Assembly: GCA_024274855.1 (NCBI GenBank)
Contig: JAJSAJ010000267.1
Coordinates: forward strand, 1 to 26,776
Direction: 5' to 3'
DNA from: Planctomycetota bacterium
Lineage (GTDB): Bacteria > Planctomycetota > Planctomycetia > Pirellulales > Pirellulaceae
DNA length: 26,776 bases
Of this stretch, positions 1 through 8,256 are shown piece after piece. The notes beneath the pieces are model-generated. The model ran no database searches. It saw nothing but the letters and a program-made list of their open reading frames with translations, and was not told where the DNA came from. The position numbers were made by a program, and so were the translations under genes. The first letter of the stretch is position 1, and each line of letters begins with the position of its first letter.

Positions 1-872
1 CAGGCATGAACGGCGCGAGGCCCGGAAGCACCAATTGCGGGTCGTCCTCGAAATCATCCCCCTCATAGCCGACCTGCTCCGGCCAGATCTTCAAGTCCAT
101 CATCTCCTGGACGGTCGGCCTGGGCACCACGGCCACCACCATCGTCTTCTCGCCGCAGCGAGCGCACGCCCGCTGCCAGAAATCCTCCTGTAAATCCTCG
201 TCGGCCTCCTCGCCTTCCCAATCGTCAAGCCGTTGGTCCTTGTCCGGCTCGCCGGCCGGCACCGCCGACTGGCCCAACTGCCGGCGGATCTCCGGCAGAT
301 CCTTGCCCTTGCGCCGCGACGACCAGAACCCGTACGGCCGGCAGCGACTCATCCGGACCGGCAACGCGTGCAACAGGAACAAGTCGATAAACCGCAACAC
401 GTCGATCGTCTTCGGTCGGATCTCGCCCCAGGGGTTCTTCTTGCTTTGGTTGTAGCGAGACGTGAACGTGACCTCCTCCGTCTCCAAATCGATCCGCTGG
501 ATCCGGCTGTTGCCGATCGCCACCTTGTTCATGTAATGCGACAGGTACTTGAGCGTCTTGGCGGGCGAGGCCGCCGGCGCCTTGATTCTCAGAAACCAGC
601 GCCGCCGCCCCATGCGATTGATCCAGCGGGTGAACTTGTCCTCATCCGCCAAATAGGCCGCCTTGCCACGAAAGACCAAATCGCCGCGCTTCCGCGCTTT
701 TTTGAGCTCCGCGAGCAACGCGTCGCGAAACGCGCTCATCAACTTTTCCTCGTTGCTCCACTTGGGATCGTCGGTCGTGACGAACCGCTCCGGATCATCG
801 ACCGACCAGCCGCCGGCGGCCAGCACGACGTGCATGTGCAAGTGGCGCTCAAGCAGCTGGTTCCGAAGGGGA
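1..872 (-). pseudogene. IS91-family (HUH, Y2) transposase, C-terminal fragment
   Basis: The minus-strand frame encodes the catalytic half of an IS91/IS801-type rolling-circle transposase. An HUH motif, HLHMHVV, is at about 830-844 followed by LAAGG, as in this family (usually HPHVH..V.GG). A two-tyrosine motif, YLSHY followed by MNKVAI, has its tyrosine codons at 545-547 and 533-535. Next comes the family-like tail: FIDLFLLHALP, RPYGFW and a CARCG zinc-ligand pair near 120-135. The frame runs off the left edge of the window, so the C-terminus is not seen. Recognisable similarity stops a few residues before the HUH motif (NQLLER, about 855-872). The frame stays open beyond that, but the residues no longer look like a transposase, and the expected N-terminal zinc-binding part is absent. 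I read this as a 5'-truncated, inactive remnant; a frameshift at the junction is also possible. The open frame on the opposite strand here is its shadow. Confidence 0.8.
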
Positions 873-1014
873 AGAGTAGGAAAGCAGTTGGGCCATGACG
901 GTGAGGAAGGCCGTGGCGCAAGCGGCGAGGGAGTGACGGGCAAAATCGCCAGTGACTCTATACTAAAGGGGAAAAGTAACGCGTGGGTATTCTCCCCCGA
1001 AGCGCGCTGGAGGT

Positions 1015-1326
1015 GTAGGGTGTGACAAGCTCGCGGCATCCACCTTGGCAACTGGCAACCACGGTATTGCGAGCGCCGGCACACCACAATCCGGTGACAA
1101 GGCGCCCATACGCTGGTCATCATTTCCGTGTTATGTCGCGCTGGTCGAGTGCGACATCCGTTGGGGAAGTGCCGATCCAACACCCGGCTGGGATGCTCCA
1201 GTATAGAACGAATAGCGCCCGGCACTTGCGCATTCTTACTTGCCACGCAATTCCTGGTGTGCCGGCGCTCGCCATGAACGTTGCGGGTGATGGAGGACTC
1301 TCGACGGCGAGCTGGTCACACCCTAC
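1015..1326. repeat. 312-bp fold-back element with nested inverted repeats
   Basis: Two 72-bp arms lie in opposite orientation at 1015-1086 and 1255-1326, around a 168-bp core. The outer 19 bases (GTAGGGTGTGACAAGCTCG, other arm CCAGCTCG) match at 18 of 19 positions. The inner 18 bases (GCGAGCGCCGGCACACCA) match perfectly. The middle of each arm is unrelated, although arm length is the same. Each arm can also form its own hairpin, because GGTGTG...GCTCGC pairs with GCGAGC...CACACC. No open frame in the core looks coding. The element ends 5 bp from the stop codon of the DUF4159 gene and starts about 140 bp from the transposase remnant. From memory, similar GTAGGGTG...CACC palindromes are common between planctomycete genes; that was not searched. 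It could be two copies of one short palindromic repeat or one MITE-like unit. Confidence 0.7.
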
Positions 1327-1331
1327 GACGA

Positions 1332-3674
1332 CTACTGTTCCAATGCGAACAGAATGATATTCGCACCGATTTTCGCCGCGTCGGTCTTTATGTAACCTTT
1401 GCATTGCAAGGACGCGTTGCTTTCCAACGCACAACTGATGTCATTTGGCGAGAAAACAATCGCCAGTCTCCGATCGACTTGCAATCCTTCCAGCAACGGC
1501 GCAACACGTGTGCGACGGCTCTCCAGCTTATCGCCCTCCTGGTGCGATTGTGGGTCATTCAAGGTCACGCGTGCCAAATCAAATCCACCGTACTCATCGG
1601 AGAAGAGTGCATGGTTCACCGGTATGCGTTCTATTTTCTTGCCGGGAAAGATGGCGGCCATCTCGCGCCGAAACGCACTTGCAAACTGCTCATTGGCACA
1701 GATGGCATCGGCAAACAGAAACCCACCATTCTGAATATAGTCGGCCACGGCTTTGCGCTGTGCCGCATTCCACCGAAAATCTCGGCGCCCATGCATGAAC
1801 AGGATCGGGTATTCAATGAGTGTCTTGGAAGTTGGGTCGACTAGACGATGTTCGGCCAAAACCCGTAGTTCGATTTTCTGGTGCACAAACCGCAACAAAT
1901 TCGCCAACGCACTCGGCGCGTAATCTGCTCCACCACCGTGGCTGAGTTTAGGAATGACCAACACACCTCGCCCACGTTTCATGGATTCCATCTCCCCGGA
2001 GACAACAGTCGGGCGATCAAGCTTCTCTTTCAGGTGCCGATTAGTCGCATAGGCCACGACATTCCGGCCGATCTGCATACAGGCCTCGATTTCGGCTTGA
2101 ACTGATTTACTGTAAGGAGACTCCCGCCCAACAGAACTCAGTTCCCAGAAACATGCCAGGTTCTTGGGGCAATAGACAATACTGGTCCGACAACAGGCAT
2201 CGATTCCATACAGGGGTCGGAGGTATTTCGGATCGACTTTTCCGTCCGCAAACCAGACCGGATGGTCGGAGGGCAACAGTCGCATCCTGGATTCAGGGAA
2301 CAGACGCCGCATCAGCGCCCGAAACGCCACGTCGAATCCTTTGCCTTGACATCCGTTTCCGTCACAGGCTTCGGCAAAAATGAATCCCCCCTGGTTAACG
2401 TATTCGCGCAACCGATCTTCCTGATCTCGTGTCAGGCGCAGAGACTTCCGTCCACTGAGGAACAGAACGGGCGATTCCAACAGGTCCTCGACGCTTGCCG
2501 CCTCCAGATCGACCGTTTGCCACGTCAAGTCCCGATGCCAGATCATTTCGATTTGCCGAGTCAAATTGGGCACACCGGCGGAGTGCAGGTCCCACTGCTC
2601 GGAATCATCGTACTTCACCTTGGCAATCACGACCGGCCTTCGCCCCTTGGAAAGAAACAGCAAGGCAAACGATGTCGCAATCAACTCATTACTTCTCTCG
2701 ACCGCCCCATTGCCTTTCCAGTGTCCGGAAAACGAATCCTGCTGGCTGACCAGCATTTCGGCGCCTTCTCGATACCAGTCGTGTCGACCGATGAAACGAT
2801 GCCCCGTCATGCGCCCGACGCGTTCCACGGCATATAGATAGTACAGCAACCACGAACGTGTACCCGGATTTGAGTGAACCGAGAACACTTTACCAAGCCA
2901 ACGCAGTCCGCGTTGAATTTCGTTCGCTTCATCCGCGTCGCCACAGCAACGGACATGATCATTCAACACACGTGCTCCACCTGAACCAAGGTTCCCGGAT
3001 GCGATGACCATCGAAGCGATACCGGCACACGTCATGCTGCCGCTTGATGGCGTCGAGCCTCGGGCTGTTGTTCGATAAGCCCAGGATCCGTCCGCACGTT
3101 GCGTCCGGCGCCAGTGGTGCAGGGCAAGCCGCCATGTACGGGGCGAGACCTGGATTCCAACGCGCTGGGCCTCGTTGAGTGCCAGCAGAGCAAACTGCGA
3201 GTTGGAATTGTCACCGGGTGCATGTCTGGACGTATAGCCCCAAGCGCCTTTCTCGAAATCTCCCGTATCAATTTGTGCTGCCTCCAGCCATTTGACATTA
3301 CGTCGGATCAGCATCCGATCCTTTGCCGGATCGCCCGCACACAAGACCATGGTGATAAGCGAGGTAGAATAGATGCGTTGCGGAGTCCCTAGGGATCGCA
3401 GGTAATTCAGCGACTTTCGAATCGAGGGGTCATCCGGAGGAACTCCGGAGTTCAACAACGCCAAAGTGCAAAGGGCCGTCAAACCGCCTCTTTCTGTCCC
3501 TCCTTGATAGGGCGGCCAGTTCCCCCTGTCCGGGTTCTGTCGCGATTTCAAAAGAGCGACCCCCTTTTGGATTGAGTCACGAACCTGACGGTCGGTAATT
3601 TCCGCCACACCAGCTTGCACGACCGGTGCAACCAGCGCCATCCCGGCGATGATGATTCGAATTCCTCGCCCCAT
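1332..3674 (-). CDS. Secreted prenyltransferase-like protein with two DUF4159 domains
   Basis: This 780-residue protein starts at an ATG preceded by AGAGGGAAA. Residues 1-22 form a signal peptide (IIIAGMALVAPVVQAG), so it is probably exported. Residues 27-345 are alpha/alpha-barrel repeats of the prenyltransferase/squalene-oxidase type (GVALLKSRQNPDRGNW, GAWGYTSRHAPGDNSNSQ, QRADGSWAY, MTCAGIASM). Two DUF4159 domains follow: about 349-545 (VKYDDSEQWD, VLFLSGR, YVNQGGFIFAE, LPSDHPVWF) and about 569-778 (VLVIPKLSHGGGADYAPSA, PILFMHGR, YIQNGGFLFAD, IPVNHALFS). DUF4159 resembles class I glutamine amidotransferase folds but I see no catalytic triad, so binding or scaffolding is more likely than catalysis. 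It is transcribed away from the MoxR-DUF58-VWA operon. DUF4159 is also found with MoxR and DUF58 genes in other bacteria, which suggests a shared envelope role. No enzymatic function can be assigned. Confidence 0.85.
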   Translation of the reverse strand: MGRGIRIIIAGMALVAPVVQAGVAEITDRQVRDSIQKGVALLKSRQNPDRGNWPPYQGGTERGGLTALCTLALLNSGVPPDDPSIRKSLNYLRSLGTPQRIYSTSLITMVLCAGDPAKDRMLIRRNVKWLEAAQIDTGDFEKGAWGYTSRHAPGDNSNSQFALLALNEAQRVGIQVSPRTWRLALHHWRRTQRADGSWAYRTTARGSTPSSGSMTCAGIASMVIASGNLGSGGARVLNDHVRCCGDADEANEIQRGLRWLGKVFSVHSNPGTRSWLLYYLYAVERVGRMTGHRFIGRHDWYREGAEMLVSQQDSFSGHWKGNGAVERSNELIATSFALLFLSKGRRPVVIAKVKYDDSEQWDLHSAGVPNLTRQIEMIWHRDLTWQTVDLEAASVEDLLESPVLFLSGRKSLRLTRDQEDRLREYVNQGGFIFAEACDGNGCQGKGFDVAFRALMRRLFPESRMRLLPSDHPVWFADGKVDPKYLRPLYGIDACCRTSIVYCPKNLACFWELSSVGRESPYSKSVQAEIEACMQIGRNVVAYATNRHLKEKLDRPTVVSGEMESMKRGRGVLVIPKLSHGGGADYAPSALANLLRFVHQKIELRVLAEHRLVDPTSKTLIEYPILFMHGRRDFRWNAAQRKAVADYIQNGGFLFADAICANEQFASAFRREMAAIFPGKKIERIPVNHALFSDEYGGFDLARVTLNDPQSHQEGDKLESRRTRVAPLLEGLQVDRRLAIVFSPNDISCALESNASLQCKGYIKTDAAKIGANIILFALEQ

Positions 3675-3715
3675 GATTGTTTCCCTCTCTTACCCGAGTC
3701 GCAGCCACCGTAAAT

Positions 3716-3744
3716 ATCTTAGGTTTCAGGAGTTACCCAAGCAA
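3716..3744 (-). promoter_or_regulatory. Possible promoter of the DUF4159 gene
   Basis: On the minus strand, TTGCTT (3739-3744), a 17-nt spacer and TAAGAT (3716-3721) resemble a sigma-70 promoter, about 40 nt upstream of the ATG. The match is weak (3/6 and 4/6), so this is a guess supported mainly by its position in the divergent gap. Confidence 0.25.
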
Positions 3745-3760
3745 CTCGTCATCCCGTCCG

Positions 3761-3789
3761 TTGCCGAATATCACGCTCAGCGATAGAAT
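3761..3789 (+). promoter_or_regulatory. Possible promoter of the MoxR-VWA operon
   Basis: TTGCCG (3761-3766), a 17-nt spacer and TAGAAT (3784-3789) match the sigma-70 consensus at 4/6 and 5/6 positions. The element is about 50 nt upstream of the GTG start of the MoxR gene, in the 166-bp divergent gap. It is the best promoter candidate there and would drive the four-gene operon. Confidence 0.4.
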
Positions 3790-3840
3790 CAAACTGCCGT
3801 TAACCGAACAGAAACAGGCACGAAAGAGAGAAGGATCAAC

Positions 3841-4878
3841 GTGTCCTCAAAACAACGCAGCTTAGGCGAAGTGTTGAAAGAGTTCAGCCATCACCGCAAG
3901 GTCATGCAAAAAGAACTGCAAAAGGTCATTGTCGGCCAGGACAAGGTGATCGAACAACTGTTTGCCGCCATTTTCACGCGCGGCCATTGTTTACTGGAAG
4001 GTGTTCCCGGTCTGGCTAAGACGTTGATGGTCAGTACACTTGCCCGGATCCTCGATGTCGGTTTCAAGCGGATTCAGTTCACCCCGGACTTGATGCCTTC
4101 CGATATTACGGGAACGAATGTCCTGGAGGAGGACGATCGCGGGAAACGGACATTTCGATTCATGGAAGGGCCAATCTTCACGAATATTCTGTTGGCGGAC
4201 GAAATCAACCGAACTCCCCCGAAAACCCAAGCAGCTTTGTTGCAGGCAATGCAAGAGCGTGAGGTATCGATCGGACGGACGACTTATGATCTTCCCGACC
4301 CTTTCTTCACCATTGCCACACAGAATCCGATCGAGCAGGAGGGGACCTATCCGCTTCCCGAAGCCCAGTTGGACCGTTTCATGTTCAATATCGTGGTCGG
4401 TTATCCAACAGCTGACGAAGAGGAACGCATCTTGTCGGTTGCCAGTCGCAACGAGAAGTCCGACGTACACTCTGTCCTCTCGGCCCGAGCCATTGTGAAT
4501 CTGCAGCGTCTGGTCAGTTCCGTCGCGGTCAGCGAGTACATTGTCAAGTATGTCGCTCGGATAGTCCGCGCGACACGGCCCAAAGACCCAACGGCTCCCG
4601 AGTTTGTTCGCGAACTAATCGACTGGGTAGCGGGTCCACGAGCGGGGCTGTTTCTAATCAACGGCGGGAAGGCCATGGCTGCGATGGATGCCCGCTTTTC
4701 CGTTGCTGTTGACGACATCAAACGGATCGCGATTCCGGTTTTGCGTCATCGCATCAGCACCAATTTCCAAGCTCAGGCGGAAGGCATGTCGGCTGAGGAT
4801 ATCATCAATCGCTTATTGGAGGAAATTCCGGAACCCGAAATTCCCAAATTCTCCGAGCCGCCCAGACCTCCTGCGTAA
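3841..4878 (+). CDS. MoxR-family AAA+ ATPase
   Basis: This 345-residue cytoplasmic AAA+ ATPase has the usual MoxR length. Visible motifs are IVGQDKVIEQL near the N-terminus, a MoxR-type Walker A GVPGLAKT (54-61), Walker B LLADEINR (117-124) followed by PPKTQAALLQAMQERE, sensor 1 ATQNP (159-163), and LPEAQLDRF (172-180) with the conserved arginine. The C-terminal lid includes the family-like GPRAGLFL. The start is GTG at 3841, preceded by AGAGAAGGA. MoxR proteins are thought to be chaperone-like ATPases that mature or activate partner proteins with VWA domains. The next three genes all carry VWA-type domains, which fits that model. It is the first gene of the operon, with a 72-bp gap to the DUF58 gene. 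The substrate is not known. Confidence 0.95.
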   Translation: MSSKQRSLGEVLKEFSHHRKVMQKELQKVIVGQDKVIEQLFAAIFTRGHCLLEGVPGLAKTLMVSTLARILDVGFKRIQFTPDLMPSDITGTNVLEEDDRGKRTFRFMEGPIFTNILLADEINRTPPKTQAALLQAMQEREVSIGRTTYDLPDPFFTIATQNPIEQEGTYPLPEAQLDRFMFNIVVGYPTADEEERILSVASRNEKSDVHSVLSARAIVNLQRLVSSVAVSEYIVKYVARIVRATRPKDPTAPEFVRELIDWVAGPRAGLFLINGGKAMAAMDARFSVAVDDIKRIAIPVLRHRISTNFQAQAEGMSAEDIINRLLEEIPEPEIPKFSEPPRPPA

Positions 4879-4950
4879 TCAGCCGGCATGAACAATTCGT
4901 CCCCAGTCACTTAGCCTGCTTACAGGAAACAACTTGAGAGAAGCTGTTTC

Positions 4951-5847
4951 ATGACGTCGGTTGAAAAATACCTCAAACCCGAAGTCGTCAACCAGATCAA
5001 GCGGCTGGACTTGCGCGCCCAGTTCGTCGTCAAGGGATTCCTGCAGGGGCTGCACAGCAGCCCGTTCCATGGATTTTCGGTTGAGTTCAGTGAGCATCGA
5101 AGGTACTCGGCCGGCGACGATCCGAAGGATATCGACTGGCTTGTCTATGCCAAGACCGACAAGTTTTATATCAAGAAGTTTGAAGCGGAAACCAACATCA
5201 CGGGCTATCTGGTTATGGATGCGAGCTCGTCGATGGGCTTCACCTACCAGCAAGAGCTGAACAAGTTCGACTACGCCGTCTGCCTGGCCGCTTCGCTTTG
5301 CTATTTGATGATACACCAGCAGGATCCGGTCGGGCTGATCACATTCGACCGAAAAGTCCGTCGCAGTTTGGCGCCCCGATCCAAACGAACGCAATTGGTT
5401 AACGTACTGTCACAACTGTCGCAGCTACGTCCCGAGGGTGAGACCGACATCGCGCGGAGCCTGACGCAAATAGCGGCCATGCTTCGCCATCGCAGCCTGA
5501 TCATGATTTTTTCAGATCTGCTGGTCGATCCGGACGGGGTGATACGATCTTTGCGTCAGTTGCGGCACGGTGGCCACGACTTGATTTTGTTCCACATCCT
5601 CGATGCGTCGGAAGTCCGTTTTCCATTCGAGGGACTTGTCGAATTCGAGGACCCGGAAACCGGCACCAAGGTCCAGGTTGACGCGGACCATTTCCGCGGT
5701 GATTACCTTCAAGAAGTCGATCAGTTTCGCGAGGCTTATCGGCAAGAATGTTTCCAGAGCGGAATTGACTACGTGCCACTCGACACCAGCATGCGGTTTG
5801 ACAAAGCGTTATTGGAGTACTTACTCAGTCGTCGCTCGCGGTGCTAG
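4951..5847 (+). CDS. DUF58 protein (VWA-like), MoxR partner
   Basis: This 298-residue protein has the DUF58 signature YSAGDDPKDIDW (52-63) followed by a VWA-like fold. The strand LVMDASSSM (87-95) carries an intact metal-site motif DxSxS (D90, S92, S94). Later segments SLIMIFSDLLVD and LILFHILD fit the following VWA strands. There is no membrane segment or signal peptide, so it is probably cytoplasmic. DUF58 proteins are nearly always encoded directly after MoxR ATPases, and the pair is assumed to act together. The start is ATG at 4951, preceded by GAGAGAAG. It lies 72 bp after the MoxR gene and 36 bp before the BatA-like gene, consistent with one transcript. Confidence 0.92.
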   Translation: MTSVEKYLKPEVVNQIKRLDLRAQFVVKGFLQGLHSSPFHGFSVEFSEHRRYSAGDDPKDIDWLVYAKTDKFYIKKFEAETNITGYLVMDASSSMGFTYQQELNKFDYAVCLAASLCYLMIHQQDPVGLITFDRKVRRSLAPRSKRTQLVNVLSQLSQLRPEGETDIARSLTQIAAMLRHRSLIMIFSDLLVDPDGVIRSLRQLRHGGHDLILFHILDASEVRFPFEGLVEFEDPETGTKVQVDADHFRGDYLQEVDQFREAYRQECFQSGIDYVPLDTSMRFDKALLEYLLSRRSRC

Positions 5848-5883
5848 GCGGCACGGACATTCATCATTCTTTTTTGACATACC

Positions 5884-8256
5884 ATGGCGTTTGCGAATGT
5901 ATCACTGTTACTGGGGACGCTGCTAGTCGGCGTCCCGATTGCGTTGCATTTGCTGATGCGCCGAAGACCCAGGCACATCGTCTTTCCCGCAATCCAATTC
6001 ATCCGAAAGCATCAGGAAACAAATCGCCGCACGCTCCACGTGCGCCAATGGTCCCTATTGATACTCAGATGCCTGGCCCTGGTTCTAGCCGCCTTAGCGC
6101 TGACCCGGGTGAGTGTCAGTTCGGCCGTGTTCGGCCAATGGTTGATCATCGGCGGCCTTACAGGCCTATTCTTTCTGATCGCCGCCATGCTGATTATCAG
6201 CATTATTTCGAGGCGAAGCCATCTAGTGACCTGGGTACTCGGAGCAGGCGGATTACTGATCTTCGGCACATGGGTGGCTATGCTGATCACGACACTCAGT
6301 GCGGCCGGTCCCCGAATAATCGGTGACCGCGAGGCTCCGGTCGCGTCGGTCATGATCTTCGACTCGTCGCCTCGCATGGCCTATCACCATGAAAACCGCA
6401 CGCGACTGGAACAGGCTCAACAGACGGCTAATTGGTTAGTCGGCAGACTGCCGCCCGACAGCAAAGTGGCCGTTATCGACTCGCGCGCAATTACGCCTGT
6501 CTTCTCAATCGACATATCCTCAGCCCGGGATATGATCCGACGTGTCACGACAACTGGAGCCCCACGATCACTCGAACAATTGCTGGAAACCGCGATTCGC
6601 CTGACCAATGAAAGTGCTCAGAAACGAAAAGAAATCTATCTATTTTCGGATTTATCGGAAACCGCCTGGCAGATGGACGATCCCGTCCGTCTCCGCCGAT
6701 TGCTTGAGCAGGCCGACGATGTGGCATTGTATATCGTGGATGTCGGCGTCGAGCATCCGCAGAATTTCTCACTGGGGAATATCGCCCTTTCGGCCTCGGT
6801 CGTTCCCGAAAATGGAACTCTCGATCTGCGGACGTCCCTCTCTTGCATGGGCTCGGGCGGAGATCGCGTGATCGAGGTCCAGATGGAAGAAATCGATCCG
6901 ACGCTTCCCGTTATCCGTGATGGAAAGGTCATTGTACCGAAAGCAACCGTTCGTGGCCGTCGTGAGATCAGTGTCCCCGAAGACGGCACTTCGGCGATCG
7001 AATTTCACATTCAACATCTCGAACTCGGCTCGCGAAACGGGTCAATCCGCCTGGTTGGCAACGACGCGTTGCCCATGGATGATATTCGGTACTTTACCAT
7101 CCAGGTTCGTCCACCCTGGCTTGTTCTTGTCGTCGCACCGCCCAATGTCAACACGTCGGCCTTCGTGGAAGCGATCTCGCCATACGAACTTCAAGCCGAA
7201 CATCGCGCGCGTTTTGATTGTCTCACGATTCGGCCTGAAGAGATCACCAAGCGTCGGTTGTCCGATTTCGCCGCCATTGTGCTGCTCGATCCACCACCAC
7301 TTTCGGGTGCTGCCTGGCAGCAAATGGGCCAATACGTACGAGCAGGCGGGGGCTTGGCTGTTTTCCTCGGCCATCATGCTCAAGGTGCCCAGGCATTCAA
7401 CGCACGGAACGCCATCGCCCTGCTGCCTGGAAAACTAGGCAGACTCTATCGCGTGACAGGGCGTGACACCTATATATCACCGGACAACTACAACCATCCG
7501 ATCCTTCAGCCTTTTCGATCGATTGCATCGTCCGTCCCATGGAATCAGTTCCCCGTATTTCGGCACTGGAGCTTACGGGATCTGGATCCAGAAACGCAGG
7601 TTATTCTGAGGTTTGGAAACCGCCAACCGGCTCTCCTGCAGCGTGATGTAGGCAAGGGAACCGTCCTGATGATGACGACCCCCGTCACGGAACTCGATCG
7701 TCCGAAGGGCCGACAGCCATGGAACGAGCTGGCCGGTCCCGACGATTGGCCCCGTTTCATCTTGGTCAATCAAATCACGATGTTCCTGACTGAGCGTGGG
7801 ATCGATCCGTTCAATTTCGAAACGGGCCAACGTGTTGTTCTGTCGAATCCAGAATCTCGCGACCCGCATCGGTATGTGCTATTCACACCGGACGGCGAGA
7901 CTCAGCCTGTCCAAGCCCGCGATGATCGGCTGGTCATTCCGTCGACCGACTTACCCGGCACGTACCGTTTGAAAGGTCAACGAGAAGGCCCTGTTGTGCG
8001 AGGGTTCTCAGTCAATATACCCGACACCACAAGTCGGTTGCAGCGTATTTCCATCGACCAACTCGATGCGATCCTGGGTCCGGATCGTTACCAATTGGCC
8101 AGGGACCGTGACCAGATTTTTCGCCAGCAGGGTCAACAGCGGGAGGGGCGCGAGTTCTATTCGATGTTAATCGTGACTTTGGTGCTCATTCTGGTTTTCG
8201 AGCAACTCCTGGCAAACCGGTTTTACCGAACACCCCGCGTGGCTGGAACATCATGA
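5884..8256 (+). CDS. BatA-like membrane protein with degenerate VWA and amidotransferase-like domains
   Basis: This 790-residue protein begins with a BatA-type N-terminus: a hydrophobic helix (residues 5-25) followed by LMRRRPRHIVFPAIQFI. Further membrane helices are at about 57-76, 84-109 and 114-139, with a last one near the C-terminus (LIVTLVLILVFEQLL). A VWA-like domain spans about 153-290, but its metal site reads DSSPR (160-164): the last serine of DxSxS is arginine, so metal binding is doubtful. The region 410-530 (AAIVLLDPPPL, YVRAGGGLAVFLGHHA) resembles a class I glutamine amidotransferase fold without an obvious nucleophile. No clear Shine-Dalgarno precedes the ATG. The gene overlaps the next by the four bases ATGA, indicating translational coupling. 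It is probably an envelope component handled by the MoxR ATPase. Confidence 0.85.
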   Translation: MAFANVSLLLGTLLVGVPIALHLLMRRRPRHIVFPAIQFIRKHQETNRRTLHVRQWSLLILRCLALVLAALALTRVSVSSAVFGQWLIIGGLTGLFFLIAAMLIISIISRRSHLVTWVLGAGGLLIFGTWVAMLITTLSAAGPRIIGDREAPVASVMIFDSSPRMAYHHENRTRLEQAQQTANWLVGRLPPDSKVAVIDSRAITPVFSIDISSARDMIRRVTTTGAPRSLEQLLETAIRLTNESAQKRKEIYLFSDLSETAWQMDDPVRLRRLLEQADDVALYIVDVGVEHPQNFSLGNIALSASVVPENGTLDLRTSLSCMGSGGDRVIEVQMEEIDPTLPVIRDGKVIVPKATVRGRREISVPEDGTSAIEFHIQHLELGSRNGSIRLVGNDALPMDDIRYFTIQVRPPWLVLVVAPPNVNTSAFVEAISPYELQAEHRARFDCLTIRPEEITKRRLSDFAAIVLLDPPPLSGAAWQQMGQYVRAGGGLAVFLGHHAQGAQAFNARNAIALLPGKLGRLYRVTGRDTYISPDNYNHPILQPFRSIASSVPWNQFPVFRHWSLRDLDPETQVILRFGNRQPALLQRDVGKGTVLMMTTPVTELDRPKGRQPWNELAGPDDWPRFILVNQITMFLTERGIDPFNFETGQRVVLSNPESRDPHRYVLFTPDGETQPVQARDDRLVIPSTDLPGTYRLKGQREGPVVRGFSVNIPDTTSRLQRISIDQLDAILGPDRYQLARDRDQIFRQQGQQREGREFYSMLIVTLVLILVFEQLLANRFYRTPRVAGTS

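Noticed and set aside
233..898. A 221-codon plus-strand frame at the left edge
   Set aside because: It lies opposite the transposase frame, which carries real HUH and two-tyrosine motifs. The plus-strand product has an arginine- and proline-rich shadow composition and no family features.
5874..5879. A perfect TTGACA just before the BatA-like gene
   Set aside because: It lies only five bases before the ATG, too close to act as a -35 box for that gene, and no suitable -10 follows before coding begins.
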